64,000 nucleotides of DNA from an uncultured Opitutaceae bacterium (GTDB lineage Bacteria; Verrucomicrobiota; Verrucomicrobiia; Opitutales; Opitutaceae). The stretch lies in NCBI GenBank assembly GCA_903929355.1, contig CAIYUN010000057.1, positions 62,001-126,000 of the forward strand. The letters run 5' to 3'. Numbering within the stretch: the stretch's first letter is position 1; the number at the start of each line of letters is the position of its first letter. The notes under the pieces were generated by a model. That model searched no databases. It saw only the letters and a list, made by a program, of their open reading frames with translations, and was not told the DNA's origin. Position numbers and translations under genes: made by a program. Below are positions 17,375-27,143 of the stretch, piece after piece.

Positions 17375-19810
17375 ATGAACAGCCGCTTCCCCCTCCCTGT
17401 CGTTCTCTTGTGTTTTCTGGCGCTCGTTTGCCGCGGCGCCGAAAGTCCGCCGCCCATCTCAGCTTCGGCCAGGACCGTGGTGGATTTCGATTTTGGCTGG
17501 CGGTTTGCCCTGAGCGATTCCCCGATGGCGATGCAGCCCAAGTTTGACGACGCCGGCTGGCGTCAGGTCAATGTGCCGCATGACTGGAGCATCGAGGGCC
17601 CGTTCAGTGCTTCGTATGGCAGCGGCAACGGCTACGCTCCCGGCGGCATCGCCTGGTATCGCCGGCATTTTCAGATGAAGCCCGCGGACCGCGGCCGGTT
17701 CGCCACCTTGGTGCTTGACGGGGTCTACGACAATGCCGAGGTCTGGCTCAACGGTTTCCGGGTGGGCGGTCGCCCGTATGGTTTTGAGAGCTTCAGCTGC
17801 GATTTGACGCCCTACCTTAAATTTGGCGCCAATGACAATGTCCTGTCGGTTCGGGTGGACCACTCGCGGTTTGCGGACTCCCGCTGGTATACCGGCTCGG
17901 GCATCTACCGCAACGTCCGCCTCCTGATGACGGACCCATTGCACCTGGACCTTTGGGGCACCTTTGTCACCACTCCGTCGGTCGCGGCCGGTTCGGCCAC
18001 GGTCCGGGTCGAGACTGCGGTCGAAAACAGCTCGGCCCGCAGCCTGACCTTCAGCCTGCAATCCGACCTGGTCGGGTCGGACGGCCAGGTTGTGGCGAGC
18101 GGTACCACGCCGCCGGGTACCGTCGAGGCCGGCCAAAGCCAGTCGCTCGTTCAGACCCTGACCATCACCCAGCCGCAACTTTGGTCGCCGGACACGCCGG
18201 CGCTTTACACCCTGCGCAGCCGGGTGAGCGCCGAGGGCGCCGTCACGGATGAGACCACCACGGTCTTTGGGGTGCGCTCGGTGGTGTTCGACCCCGGCCA
18301 TGGTTGTTTGCTCAACGGGACTTCGGTGAAACTGAAAGGCGTGTGCGTTCACCAGGACGGCGGCAGCGTGGGGGTGGCGATCCCGGTTCCGATCTGGGAG
18401 CGACGGCTGCGTGAATTCAAGAAACTGGGAATCAACGCGATACGAACCAGCCACAACCCGCCCGGACCGGAGTTTCTGGACCTTTGCGATCGGCTGGGAT
18501 TTCTGGTGATGGACGAGTCCTTTGACGAGTTCACCCCCGCCAAGAACAAATGGGTGGTGGGTTGGAATCAGGGGGTCCCGGGCCACTTTGGCTACAGCGA
18601 CGACTTCGTCGATTGGTCGGTGCGGGACGTTTCGGACATGGTGCGCCGCGACCGCAACCATCCCAGCATCGTGATGTGGAGCATTGGCAATGAGATCGAC
18701 TACCCCAACGATCCCTTCACCGACCCGGCCTTGGGCCGGGACTACCGGCCGGGCAACCCGCCGGGCACGGACTTGGTCAAATGGGGCCGCCCGCTGGTGG
18801 CGGCCGTCAAGCAACTGGACTCCACCCGTCCGGTGACGGCCGCCATGGCTAGCCTCACGATGTCCAACGCGGTGGGCTTTGCCCAGATCCTCGACGTCGC
18901 CGGCTACAACTATCAGGAGTCCCGGTATGCGGTGGACCACCAGAAGTATCCCGAGCGGGTCATTTACGGCAGCGAGAACACGCATGATCTGGCCTCGTGG
19001 CTGGCGGTGCGTGACAATCCCATCATCAGCGGCCAGTTTTTGTGGACGGGCATTGATTATTTGGGCGAGGCCCGGGCCTGGCCGGATCGCGCCATGCCCG
19101 ACGGGCTCATGGACCTGTGCGGGTTCGTCAAACCCCTCGGCCGCTTCCGCCAGAGCCTGTGGAGCAGCCAGCCGATGGCTTATTTGTGTGTGGCGAAAAC
19201 CGCCAGACTGCCGAACCCGCCCAACGACACCAAGATGCCGACCGGCACCGAGAGCTGGAACTGGCCGGGGTCCACGCCGCTCTTCGTCACCTGCTACACG
19301 AACTGCCCCGACGTGACCCTCACCCTGAATGACCAGCCTTTGGGGACCAGGCATCTTGCAGAGGCCGTGGGTGGCGTGCTGGTCTGGCCCGTGCCCTACG
19401 CCCCCGGGGTGTTGAAGGCGGTCGGAGCCAAGGATGGCAGGACGTTGTGCGAGTTTGCACTCACCACCGCCGGCCCCGCCAACCGGATCGAGCTCCACCC
19501 CTGGGCGCCGGAGCTGCGGGCCGATGGCAAGGATGTCAGCCAGGTGGAGTTTGACGTGGTGGACGCCCAGGGGGTGCGGGTGCCCGATGCGGATCAGGAG
19601 CTGACCTTTGAGTTGAGCGGCCCGGCAACGATCCTGGGCTTGGGCAACGGCGACCCGGCCAACAGCGAGCCCGTGCGCGGTCCGGCCCACCGGGTGGCCG
19701 AAGGCCGCGGGCTGGCCATCATTCAATCCTCCACTACCCCGGGCCAGATCACGCTCAAGGTCTCCGCCCCCGGATTGCAGCCCGCAGTCTTGACGCTGAC
19801 CAGCCGCTAG
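17375..19810 (+). CDS. Glycoside hydrolase family 2 (beta-galactosidase-like), secreted
   Basis: An 811-aa GH2 enzyme with a signal peptide (cleavage probably after about residue 22, CRGAES). The order is sugar-binding jelly roll (about 30-190), immunoglobulin-like domain (190-290) and catalytic barrel (300-600), then C-terminal DUF4982-like and Ig domains. The acid/base Glu is in WSIGNEID (about residue 439) and the nucleophile Glu in YGSENT (about 533). TSHNPPGPEFLDLCDRLG is the classic GH2 barrel motif. It may act on beta-galactosides or related glycans. ATG at 17375 is used; a TTG two codons upstream is less likely. It lies in tandem with the DUF4038 enzyme, suggesting joint breakdown of a plant polysaccharide side chain. 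Confidence 0.93.
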   Translation: MNSRFPLPVVLLCFLALVCRGAESPPPISASARTVVDFDFGWRFALSDSPMAMQPKFDDAGWRQVNVPHDWSIEGPFSASYGSGNGYAPGGIAWYRRHFQMKPADRGRFATLVLDGVYDNAEVWLNGFRVGGRPYGFESFSCDLTPYLKFGANDNVLSVRVDHSRFADSRWYTGSGIYRNVRLLMTDPLHLDLWGTFVTTPSVAAGSATVRVETAVENSSARSLTFSLQSDLVGSDGQVVASGTTPPGTVEAGQSQSLVQTLTITQPQLWSPDTPALYTLRSRVSAEGAVTDETTTVFGVRSVVFDPGHGCLLNGTSVKLKGVCVHQDGGSVGVAIPVPIWERRLREFKKLGINAIRTSHNPPGPEFLDLCDRLGFLVMDESFDEFTPAKNKWVVGWNQGVPGHFGYSDDFVDWSVRDVSDMVRRDRNHPSIVMWSIGNEIDYPNDPFTDPALGRDYRPGNPPGTDLVKWGRPLVAAVKQLDSTRPVTAAMASLTMSNAVGFAQILDVAGYNYQESRYAVDHQKYPERVIYGSENTHDLASWLAVRDNPIISGQFLWTGIDYLGEARAWPDRAMPDGLMDLCGFVKPLGRFRQSLWSSQPMAYLCVAKTARLPNPPNDTKMPTGTESWNWPGSTPLFVTCYTNCPDVTLTLNDQPLGTRHLAEAVGGVLVWPVPYAPGVLKAVGAKDGRTLCEFALTTAGPANRIELHPWAPELRADGKDVSQVEFDVVDAQGVRVPDADQELTFELSGPATILGLGNGDPANSEPVRGPAHRVAEGRGLAIIQSSTTPGQITLKVSAPGLQPAVLTLTSR

Positions 19811-19849
19811 ACAACCGCGCTATGGTTGCCGCCAGTGGTACGTGTGCGA

Positions 19850-21076
19850 TCAGCTTCGGACGACCGTCGGCGACTGCGGCGGGGCAAAGGGGAACTGGGT
19901 GGCGGCGGCGTGGCTTTCCAGCGGGAGATCTTGCACGCAAAAGGGCGGCTTGATCGTGCGCAGGTTGAGGTGGTTGAGGATGAGCTTGATCGTCAGGCCG
20001 GTCAGCCGGCTGCCAACCGGAACCAGCAGCATGCCGTCCGTGGTCACAATGTCCTCGGCCACGGTTTGGTTGGGCCACAGCCCGGCCGCTGGGACGCGGC
20101 GGATGGTCATGCTTGGCGAGAGGCCGCGCATGAAGCAGTCGGGCACAAGCTCAAATGCAGCGGCCAGCAGCGTCGGATCGTAACATCCTCGACGCGCCTG
20201 CATCTGATCTCGGACCTCCCGAAGGCCAAAACCATCCAGTTCGAGGCGCGCCCGGTCGGTGAATATCCTCAAGATCCGCGCTCCCGATGGAATCTGGTCG
20301 CGGGCGCAGGCATCGGTCGGAGGACCGCTCCCGTCGAAGTTCCGCAATTGGTACCGCACCGCCTCGGCCACCTGTTCCATGCGCGGCACGGTTTTGAGCA
20401 GTTGGGCCCCGACTTCCGGCACATGTTCGACCAGCGTCTGCTCGTCGGGATTAAGCGGTGAACCGGCCACCAGCTTGCCCATGACGGCCGCCGGCAGCGA
20501 GGCGGTGCCGATCCGGGCCAGTGCCGCCGCCATCTCCAGTTCCCAGACCCGGGGCAGCCGGGCCGCCTGGGCAAACTGGCGCACTGCGCGGCGCACGCCC
20601 TGGCTCACCTCGAACGAATGCGGGTCCACCGCCGCGAGGACTTCCATCACCAGGTTGATGCTGCTGCGCAGCGTCGTCTCCAGCAACTGGTGCTCGGCCG
20701 TGATCAATTGGTGGTGCCGGACCCCTTCCTGCACCGTCGCGAGCAGTTGCGCCGTGGTGATGGGCTTGCTGATGAACGCAAAAACATGGCCCAAGTTGAC
20801 CGCCTCGATGGCCGTGTCCGGATTGCCGTCCCCGCTTTGCATGATGCGGGTGGTCTCGGGGCTGAGCCTTTCGACCTCCGCGAGCAGCTGGGCCCCCGTC
20901 ATGTCCCCCAGACGCATGTCGGACACCACCACCGCATAGGTTTCGGCCTCCCGGATGCGACGGAGTGCCTCCGCCCCGTTCGCCGCGACGTCCACCACGC
21001 CGACGTTGGGTAAGGCGGCGCGGCCCAGCTCGCGGACAATCTCCTCGTTATCCACAATGAGCACACGGGGGGGCAT
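19850..21076 (-). CDS. Response regulator with degenerate HD-GYP output domain
   Basis: A 408-aa protein. Residues 1-120 are a receiver with phosphoacceptor Asp53 (VVSDMRLGDMTG), acidic pocket VDNEE and Lys in FISKPIT. Residues about 150-300 have the HD-GYP helical layout, but the metal-binding HD pair of LHDIGK is replaced (MAAALARIGTASLP) and the GYP loop reads NFDGSGPP, so cyclic-di-GMP hydrolysis is unlikely. A C-terminal domain with two PilZ- or SHS2-like strands (DIVTTDGMLLVPVGSRLTG) follows, as in RpfG-type regulators with this tail. ATG at 21076 starts the receiver. It is divergent from an HDOD gene across 134 bases; the two probably work in one signalling system. Confidence 0.88.
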   Translation of the reverse strand: MPPRVLIVDNEEIVRELGRAALPNVGVVDVAANGAEALRRIREAETYAVVVSDMRLGDMTGAQLLAEVERLSPETTRIMQSGDGNPDTAIEAVNLGHVFAFISKPITTAQLLATVQEGVRHHQLITAEHQLLETTLRSSINLVMEVLAAVDPHSFEVSQGVRRAVRQFAQAARLPRVWELEMAAALARIGTASLPAAVMGKLVAGSPLNPDEQTLVEHVPEVGAQLLKTVPRMEQVAEAVRYQLRNFDGSGPPTDACARDQIPSGARILRIFTDRARLELDGFGLREVRDQMQARRGCYDPTLLAAAFELVPDCFMRGLSPSMTIRRVPAAGLWPNQTVAEDIVTTDGMLLVPVGSRLTGLTIKLILNHLNLRTIKPPFCVQDLPLESHAAATQFPFAPPQSPTVVRS

Positions 21077-21210
21077 GGGCCTGCATCGGCGCGGGTGGCG
21101 ACCGGCTTGAGCCGGGCCGACGAGGAAGCCGACGTTTGCTCCAGCGGGCCCGGGATCCTCGTCCGGCCTAAAGTTTCGGGTCATCCAGCCGATTCATCCG
21201 GTCATTGCCC

Positions 21211-22056
21211 ATGGTTGACCTCAATGAACTTCTTTCCCGTGCCCATGAGCTGGCTCCGCTCCCACCCAGCACCGTGACGTTGATTGAGATGTCGGCCAAT
21301 CCGGACTGCCACCTGGACGACATCGCCGACCTCGTCGAATTCGACCAGGCCTTGACCATCCGCCTGCTGCGCGCGGCCAATTCGGCCTTCAGCGCCAGCG
21401 TGATCCCCGTGGTCACCGTCCGCGAGGCCGTGGCGCGCATGGGCACCCAGCAGGTGCTGGATCTGGCCATCGCGGCGGGAGTCCGGTCGTTCCTCCAGGC
21501 CCGGGTGCCCGCCTATGGTCTCGACGAGGGCTCCCTGTGGAGGCATTCCGTGGCGTCGGCGGTCAGCGCGGAGTCGGCGAAGTCCTTCTGCTCGGTGCCG
21601 GTTCCGTCGGAGGCGTTCACCGCCGCCCTGCTGCATGATGTGGGCAAGCTGATCATGGGCCGTTTTCTCAGCGCCGAGATCCTCGGACTCATCCGTCGCG
21701 CCCGGGAGGTCGACGGCCTCGACCCACTGGCCGCGGAATCGCTGGTGCTGCAGGTCAATCACGCCGAGCTCGGCGGGCGCATCGCCCAGCATTGGCGGCT
21801 GCCGCGCCGGATCGTCCAGGGCATCATCTATCACCACAACCCCGGTCAGGGGGGCGACGTCATCTGCGACGTCACTTATTTGGCGAACTTGGTGGCCAAG
21901 CAGGTCGAGGCCGGCCTGGTCGGCAAAAAAATCGAGGTCAGCCTGGATGCCGGGGTGGTGGGGCGCCTGGGTCTGGGACCGGAGGTGTTCGACCAGATCT
22001 GCCCCGCAGCCTCCGTTCGCTATGTGCAGGTCAGCCGGCGGTATAATTCGCTTTGA
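21211..22056 (+). CDS. HDOD domain protein
   Basis: A 281-aa single-domain protein with the HDOD fold found in bacterial signalling. LPPSTVTLIEMSANPDCHLDDIADLVEFDQALTIR is the typical opening (broken here only by its length), with ALLHDVGKLIMG near residue 138 and HAELGGRIAQHW near 180, where the HD pair is retained. HDOD proteins act as regulators near two-component systems, chemotaxis or surface attachment; the activity is generally unknown. ATG at 21211 is preferred to TTG at 21205. The divergent receiver with a decayed HD-GYP domain next door supports a shared pathway. Confidence 0.9.
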   Translation: MVDLNELLSRAHELAPLPPSTVTLIEMSANPDCHLDDIADLVEFDQALTIRLLRAANSAFSASVIPVVTVREAVARMGTQQVLDLAIAAGVRSFLQARVPAYGLDEGSLWRHSVASAVSAESAKSFCSVPVPSEAFTAALLHDVGKLIMGRFLSAEILGLIRRAREVDGLDPLAAESLVLQVNHAELGGRIAQHWRLPRRIVQGIIYHHNPGQGGDVICDVTYLANLVAKQVEAGLVGKKIEVSLDAGVVGRLGLGPEVFDQICPAASVRYVQVSRRYNSL

Positions 22057-22149
22057 GACGGTTGGCCCAAAAACCCCAGCAGGTTGACCCAGAGCGCGGA
22101 CAGAGAGGTCACGGGGCAAACCAATTGGATCTTCGAACCCGGGGTAGGG

Positions 22150-22259
22150 TCATCTCACCCGGTGGTTGACTGAAGAGTCTGCGGTCGGTCCAATGAATTC
22201 TGCTCTGTGAACGCGGCTGTTATCTCTGTGGCCTCTGTGACCAACTGCCGAATTAGGGT
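22150..22259 (-). repeat. Dispersed CACAGAGATAAAA repeat, copy 3
   Basis: On the minus strand it starts at the valS stop codon with CTAATTCGGCAGTTGGTCAC, continues AGAGGCCACAGAGATAACAG, and later CCACCGGGTGAGATGACCC. It is closest to copies 1 and 4, and fills the gap between the convergent HDOD and valS genes. Confidence 0.7.
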
Positions 22260-25040
22260 CTAGAGCGCCTTCAGCAGCCGGGCCAGTTCCGCATGCTTGG
22301 CCTGCTGCTCGGCGAGCTGTTTCCTTGCGCCCGCCAAAACCGCCGGCGGCGCCTTGCTCACAAACGCCTCGTTCCCCAGCCGGGCCTCGGTCGCGGCGAT
22401 ATGTTTTGCGAGGACCTCAAGTTCCTTGGCGAGCCGGGCTTTCTCCGCCCCCGCGTCCACGGTGCTGGCCAGGTCGAGGTAGAGCGTGCCGAGCTGGGTG
22501 ACTGCGGCCGGTGCGCCGTCGACGGAGGCCTGGCGGACAATCTCGGCCGCGCCCGCCAGTCGCGCGAGCTTGGCCAGATTGGCGGCGAGCACGGTCCACT
22601 CGGCGTCGCCGGTGGTCACCAGCAGGCGCACATCGCGCCGGCTGGCGAGGTTGTGGTCCGCCTTGAGCGCCCGGGCTGACGACACCCAGCCCTTCAACTT
22701 CTGCACGGTGGCGACCGCGGCCAGGTCCAGCACCAGGCCGTGGGAGTGCGACGTGGTGGCCAGTTGCGAGGCGTTGTCGAGATGCGCGTCCTGGATGAAC
22801 TTTCCCGGCGTGCCATACCCGAGGAGCGACCAGAGCTCCTCCGTGATGAATGGGATGAACGGGTGCAGCAGCAGCAGGGTCTGCCGCAGCACGAGGTCCT
22901 GGATGCCGAGGCAGTTGGCCTTCGTCTCCGGCGCCTGGAGCTTGGACTTTGAGACCTCCACATACCAGTCGCAAAAGTCGTTCCAGAAAAATCCGTAGAG
23001 TGCCTGCACCGCCGCGCTGAACTCGAACTCGGCAAAACACCGGTCCACCTCGCGCGTGGTGGTGAACAGCCGGTCGAGGATCGCGTGATCGTCGGCGTCG
23101 AACTGCGCGGGGCGCAGGCGCGTGACGATGGCCGCCGGCGTGGAGTTGTCACCGGCCTCGCCGCTCATCTGCCGGAAGCGCGCGGCGTTCCACAGCTTGT
23201 TGCAGAAATTCTTCCCGCTTTCGATCCGGTCCTCCTGGAACCGGATGTCCTGCCCCTGCGGCGCCAGCGAGATGATCCCGAAGCGCAGGCCATCGGCCCC
23301 GTATTTCGCGATCAGGTCGAGCGGGTCGGGCGAGTTGCCCAGTGACTTCGACATCTTGCGGCCCTGCTGGTCGCGGATGATCCCGGTGAAATAGACATGC
23401 TTGAACGGCAGCGTGCCCATGAACTCGTAGCCCGCCATGATCATGCGCGCCACCCAGAAGAAAATGATGTCCGGCCCCGTCACGAGCGTCGCCGTCGGGT
23501 AAAACTTTTTCAGGGTCGCCGTCTGCTCCGGCCAGCCCATGGTCGCAAACGGCCACAGCCAGGAGCTGAACCAGGTGTCGAGCACGTCGGGGTCCTGCTC
23601 CCAATCAAGCCCCGGCGAATCAATCTGGCAGCGAATCACGTCAGGCCCATGAATCCCTGCCGCCGTGGGCGTGATCTCGACCGTCGGGCGGGTGCCCCGG
23701 CGATACCACACCGGGATCCGGTGCCCCCACCAGAGCTGGCGGCTGATGCACCAGTCCTGGATGTTGCCCATCCAGTGATCATAGACCTTGGCCCAGCGCT
23801 CGGGGTGGAAATGGATCTTTTCCGAACCGGGGGCGGCGGCGGACGGCGCGTTGGGGTCAACGCGCCCCACCTCGTTCAACCCGCCGGCCACCGCGGCGCG
23901 GGCTTGTTCGACGCAGGGATACTTCAGAAACCACTGCTCGCTCAGGCGCGGCTCGACGGGCACGTCGGCCCGCTCGCTGTAGCCGACATTGTTGGTGTAG
24001 GGCTCCTCTTTCACCAGCGCGCCCAGCTCCGTCAGCTTTTCCACCGCGACCTTGCGCGCCTTGAACCGGTCGAGACCCCGCAGGTCCGCGCCCGCGGCGT
24101 CGTTCATTTTGCCGTCCGCCGCGATGACCTCGAGCTGCGCCAGCCCGTGCCGCTGGCCGATGTCAAAGTCGGCCTTGTCGTGGGCGGGCGTGACCTTGAG
24201 CACGCCGGTGCCGAACTCGAAGTCCACGTGGGCGTCGCCGACGATGGGGATGAGCTTCTGCTCGCGCGGCAGCTCGGACGGCAGCGGGCGCACCACAAAT
24301 TTTCCGATGAGGTGCGCGTAACGCGGATCCTTCGGGTTCACCGCCACCGCGGTGTCGCCGGGGATGGTCTCCGGCCGGGTGGTGGCGATGGTGAGGAACG
24401 TGCCCGGCGACTCCGCCACCTCCACCTTGAAATAGCAGAGCGTGCCGCGCTGCTCCTTCATGATGACCTCCTCGTCCGACAGCGCCGTGAGCGAGACCGG
24501 GCACCAGTTCACCATTCGTTTGCCGCGATAGATGAGCCCCTTCGCATAGAGCTCGACGAACACCTTCTGCACGCAATGCGAATATTCCGGGTCCATCGTG
24601 AACCGCTCCCGGCCCCAATCGCAGGAGCAGCCGAGCTTCTTGAGCTGCTGGATGATGATGCCGCCATGCTTTTCCTTCCACTCCCAGACGCGCGCGAGAA
24701 ACGCTTCGCGCCCGAGGTCGTCGCGGTGCTTGATCTCGCCCGACTTTTTCAAGGTGCGCTCGACCACCGTCTGGGTGGCGATGCCCGCGTGGTCCGTGCC
24801 GGGCAGCCAGAGGACCGACTTGCCCTCCAGGCGCGCGCGGCGGGCGAGGATGTCCTGGATGGTGTTGTTGAGCACATGGCCCATCGTGAGCACCCCCGTG
24901 ACGTTGGGCGGCGGGATGACGATGCTGTAGGGCTCCTTGCCATCGTCGGTGCGCCCCGTGAAGGCGCCGGCGGCCAGCCAGGCGGCATACCACTTTTCTT
25001 CGACGTCGTGCGGCTCGTAGCTCTTGGTGATTTCGGGCAT
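22260..25040 (-). CDS. valS: Valyl-tRNA synthetase
   Basis: Class I aminoacyl-tRNA synthetase that charges tRNA-Val and edits threonine (926 aa, normal length). The HIGH-type motif is in PPPNVTGVLTMGHVLNN (about residues 42-58) and KMSKS in GRKMSKSLGNSPDPLD (about 562). The CP1 editing domain (TTRPETIPGDTAVAVNP, near 218) and the C-terminal coiled coil (EKARLAKELEVLAKHIAATE, about residues 860-879) are present. The upstream region to 25280 includes a short GC-rich gap shared with the divergent membrane protein. Single gene, no operon partner. Confidence 0.98.
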   Translation of the reverse strand: MPEITKSYEPHDVEEKWYAAWLAAGAFTGRTDDGKEPYSIVIPPPNVTGVLTMGHVLNNTIQDILARRARLEGKSVLWLPGTDHAGIATQTVVERTLKKSGEIKHRDDLGREAFLARVWEWKEKHGGIIIQQLKKLGCSCDWGRERFTMDPEYSHCVQKVFVELYAKGLIYRGKRMVNWCPVSLTALSDEEVIMKEQRGTLCYFKVEVAESPGTFLTIATTRPETIPGDTAVAVNPKDPRYAHLIGKFVVRPLPSELPREQKLIPIVGDAHVDFEFGTGVLKVTPAHDKADFDIGQRHGLAQLEVIAADGKMNDAAGADLRGLDRFKARKVAVEKLTELGALVKEEPYTNNVGYSERADVPVEPRLSEQWFLKYPCVEQARAAVAGGLNEVGRVDPNAPSAAAPGSEKIHFHPERWAKVYDHWMGNIQDWCISRQLWWGHRIPVWYRRGTRPTVEITPTAAGIHGPDVIRCQIDSPGLDWEQDPDVLDTWFSSWLWPFATMGWPEQTATLKKFYPTATLVTGPDIIFFWVARMIMAGYEFMGTLPFKHVYFTGIIRDQQGRKMSKSLGNSPDPLDLIAKYGADGLRFGIISLAPQGQDIRFQEDRIESGKNFCNKLWNAARFRQMSGEAGDNSTPAAIVTRLRPAQFDADDHAILDRLFTTTREVDRCFAEFEFSAAVQALYGFFWNDFCDWYVEVSKSKLQAPETKANCLGIQDLVLRQTLLLLHPFIPFITEELWSLLGYGTPGKFIQDAHLDNASQLATTSHSHGLVLDLAAVATVQKLKGWVSSARALKADHNLASRRDVRLLVTTGDAEWTVLAANLAKLARLAGAAEIVRQASVDGAPAAVTQLGTLYLDLASTVDAGAEKARLAKELEVLAKHIAATEARLGNEAFVSKAPPAVLAGARKQLAEQQAKHAELARLLKAL

Positions 25041-25280
25041 GGAAGGGGAGGGCGGAAAGGATGAAGGACGAATTTTGAATTATGAAGGCAAATCACGGGG
25101 TCGGCATGACCCGCCGAACAAGGCGGCTTTCCCTCTTTTTGTCGAACCAAGCACCAGGCACCAAGAACCTCCCCCCTCAACCTGCCGGCCCCCCGTCGGC
25201 CGGCGGGGAAATTTACCGCTTTGCCCATGCCGGCTTTTCCGTTTCAGTTCCCGGTTTGATCATCCCGCGAACACCCTGAA

Positions 25281-27143
25281 ATGAGCCTCTGCCTGATCGT
25301 CCTCGCCTACGTGGTCGGCCTGATTGCCCCCGGGTATGCTTGCGCGCGGTGGCTGGGCGGTCGTTCGCCCTGGGCGCTCGCGGTGCCGCTCTCCCTCCTC
25401 TTCCTGCTGGCCGGGATGCTCTTGCTCGATGCCGTGGGCGTGCCCCTTCGCCTGGGCCCGGTGCTGGCCTGGGAGCTCGCGGGGACCGCCCTGTTTGCCG
25501 CCGCCGCGTGGCAATGGCGGCTCGCGCCGCCACCGGCCGGGGTGCCGCCCGCAGCCGGCGCGGCTTCGCCGGCCGATTCCGGCCGCTGGCTGGACCGCCT
25601 CCTCATCGCCGGCCTCGTGCTCACGGGTTTGGTGACGGTGACGCGCGGTTTTCTGGCACCCCTGACCGGCTACGATGTGCCGTTCCGCTGGGAGTTTCTC
25701 GCGCTCCAGGTCCTCTCCCATCACACGCTGGCGTTTTATCCGCCCGTCAGCGCCGCCGACTTCCATGTTTATTTTCACCCCGATGGCTTTGCCCCGGTCG
25801 TCTCGATGGGCTACTGGTGGATCTATGTCATGCTGGGCCACCCCAGCCTGACGGCGCTGGTGCCGCTGGTGCTGGCGCAATATTTCGGCACCCTGGCGCT
25901 CGTTTATGCCACCGCCGCCCAGCTCCACTCCCGACGTGCGGGACTGCTGGCGGCCGCGATTTTGGCGGCCACCCCGCTGTTTTTCCGCTCCGTCCTCATC
26001 GGCCAGGAGACCGGCCTGACCGCCCTGGCCATGACGGCCATGGTGGCGGTGCTGGTTCAGGTCGGGGGGCCCGGCGACTGGCGCGCGTTGGTGCTCGCCG
26101 GTCTGCTGGCGGGTGTGGCCGGCTTGGCCCGCGAATACGGCCCGGCCCTCGCGGCCTGCGGTGCGCTGGTGATCCTATGGCGGCGGTTGGGTTGGCGGTC
26201 GCTCGCGTGGTTTGGGGTCGTCGCCCTGCTGGTCATCCTGCCTTGGAACGTGCGCAACTGGCTTCACTCCGGCAATCCGCTCTACGGCCACTTGGCGGGC
26301 CTGTTCCCGGTCAACCCGGTGTTCGACCGGCTGATGTCCTCCTACCCGGCGGTCTTCGGCTTCCAGGCCTACCACGCCGACGACTGGCAGTTGCTGGCCC
26401 GGCAGTTGGTGCTGGAGGCCGGCTGGCCCTTGCTGGCCGGTGGGCTGGCGGCCTTGCTGCTGGTCCGGCGTCTCGGCCACCTTGCGGCCGGTGCGTTGCT
26501 CGTGGTTGCCCTGTGGGTGTGGTCGGTCGGCTACACGTCCGGCCAGTTGGAGTATTCCATGCGCGTGCTTAGTCCGGCCCTGGCGCTCCTGAGCATCGCC
26601 GCCGGGGTGGGCTTGGCGGGGTGGGGGCGCTCCGCCGCCTGTCGCTGCCTGGCCGGTGGCGTGCTCGGTCTGTCGCTGCTTTACGCCGCCGTGGCGGCGG
26701 CGGTGTTTCCGGTTCCGCTCCGGCTGCTGGCCTGGGATCAGCTCAGGGCCACGCTGTCCTCAACTTTCCGCTATGCCTACGCCGAGCAGGATCTCGCGCC
26801 GGTCCTGCCCCAGGCCCTGCCGCCGGGCACGCGCATTCTCACCGAAAATGCCTACGCCCACCGCGCGCTCGCGGTCGCCGGTGCCGACTACGACGTGGTG
26901 CCAATCTGGAGCCCGGAGGTCGCGTTTCTCTTCGATCCCGGGCTCGATCCGACGGAGCAGCGCCGCCAGCTTCTGGCCCGCCACATCACCGCCTTGTTCT
27001 ATTACCCCAACGGTCCCAACACGATGTTTTGTCTGGCGAATTCCACCTTCTACCGGCTGGACCGCCCCAACTGGCGGGTGCTGGGTAATTTCAAGAATGT
27101 GTTTGTCATTTGCCGGCTTCCGCCCGCCCTCCTGTTGCCATGA
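25281..27143 (+). CDS. GT39/ArnT-like multipass membrane glycosyltransferase-type protein
   Basis: A 620-aa integral membrane protein with a first segment at residues 1-20 and about ten to twelve hydrophobic spans to about 500. A soluble C-terminal part (about 515-620) carries TRILTENAYAHRALAVAGAD. The large loop after the second to third span holds acidic residues (GYDVPFRWEFLA), as in lipid-phosphate-sugar dependent GT39/GT83 enzymes. The specific family is not certain, so the function is proposed from topology only: transfer of a sugar from a polyprenyl carrier to an extracytoplasmic acceptor. The stop TGA overlaps the glnD start in ATGA, so the two are translationally coupled although they share no obvious pathway. 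Confidence 0.75.
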   Translation: MSLCLIVLAYVVGLIAPGYACARWLGGRSPWALAVPLSLLFLLAGMLLLDAVGVPLRLGPVLAWELAGTALFAAAAWQWRLAPPPAGVPPAAGAASPADSGRWLDRLLIAGLVLTGLVTVTRGFLAPLTGYDVPFRWEFLALQVLSHHTLAFYPPVSAADFHVYFHPDGFAPVVSMGYWWIYVMLGHPSLTALVPLVLAQYFGTLALVYATAAQLHSRRAGLLAAAILAATPLFFRSVLIGQETGLTALAMTAMVAVLVQVGGPGDWRALVLAGLLAGVAGLAREYGPALAACGALVILWRRLGWRSLAWFGVVALLVILPWNVRNWLHSGNPLYGHLAGLFPVNPVFDRLMSSYPAVFGFQAYHADDWQLLARQLVLEAGWPLLAGGLAALLLVRRLGHLAAGALLVVALWVWSVGYTSGQLEYSMRVLSPALALLSIAAGVGLAGWGRSAACRCLAGGVLGLSLLYAAVAAAVFPVPLRLLAWDQLRATLSSTFRYAYAEQDLAPVLPQALPPGTRILTENAYAHRALAVAGADYDVVPIWSPEVAFLFDPGLDPTEQRRQLLARHITALFYYPNGPNTMFCLANSTFYRLDRPNWRVLGNFKNVFVICRLPPALLLP

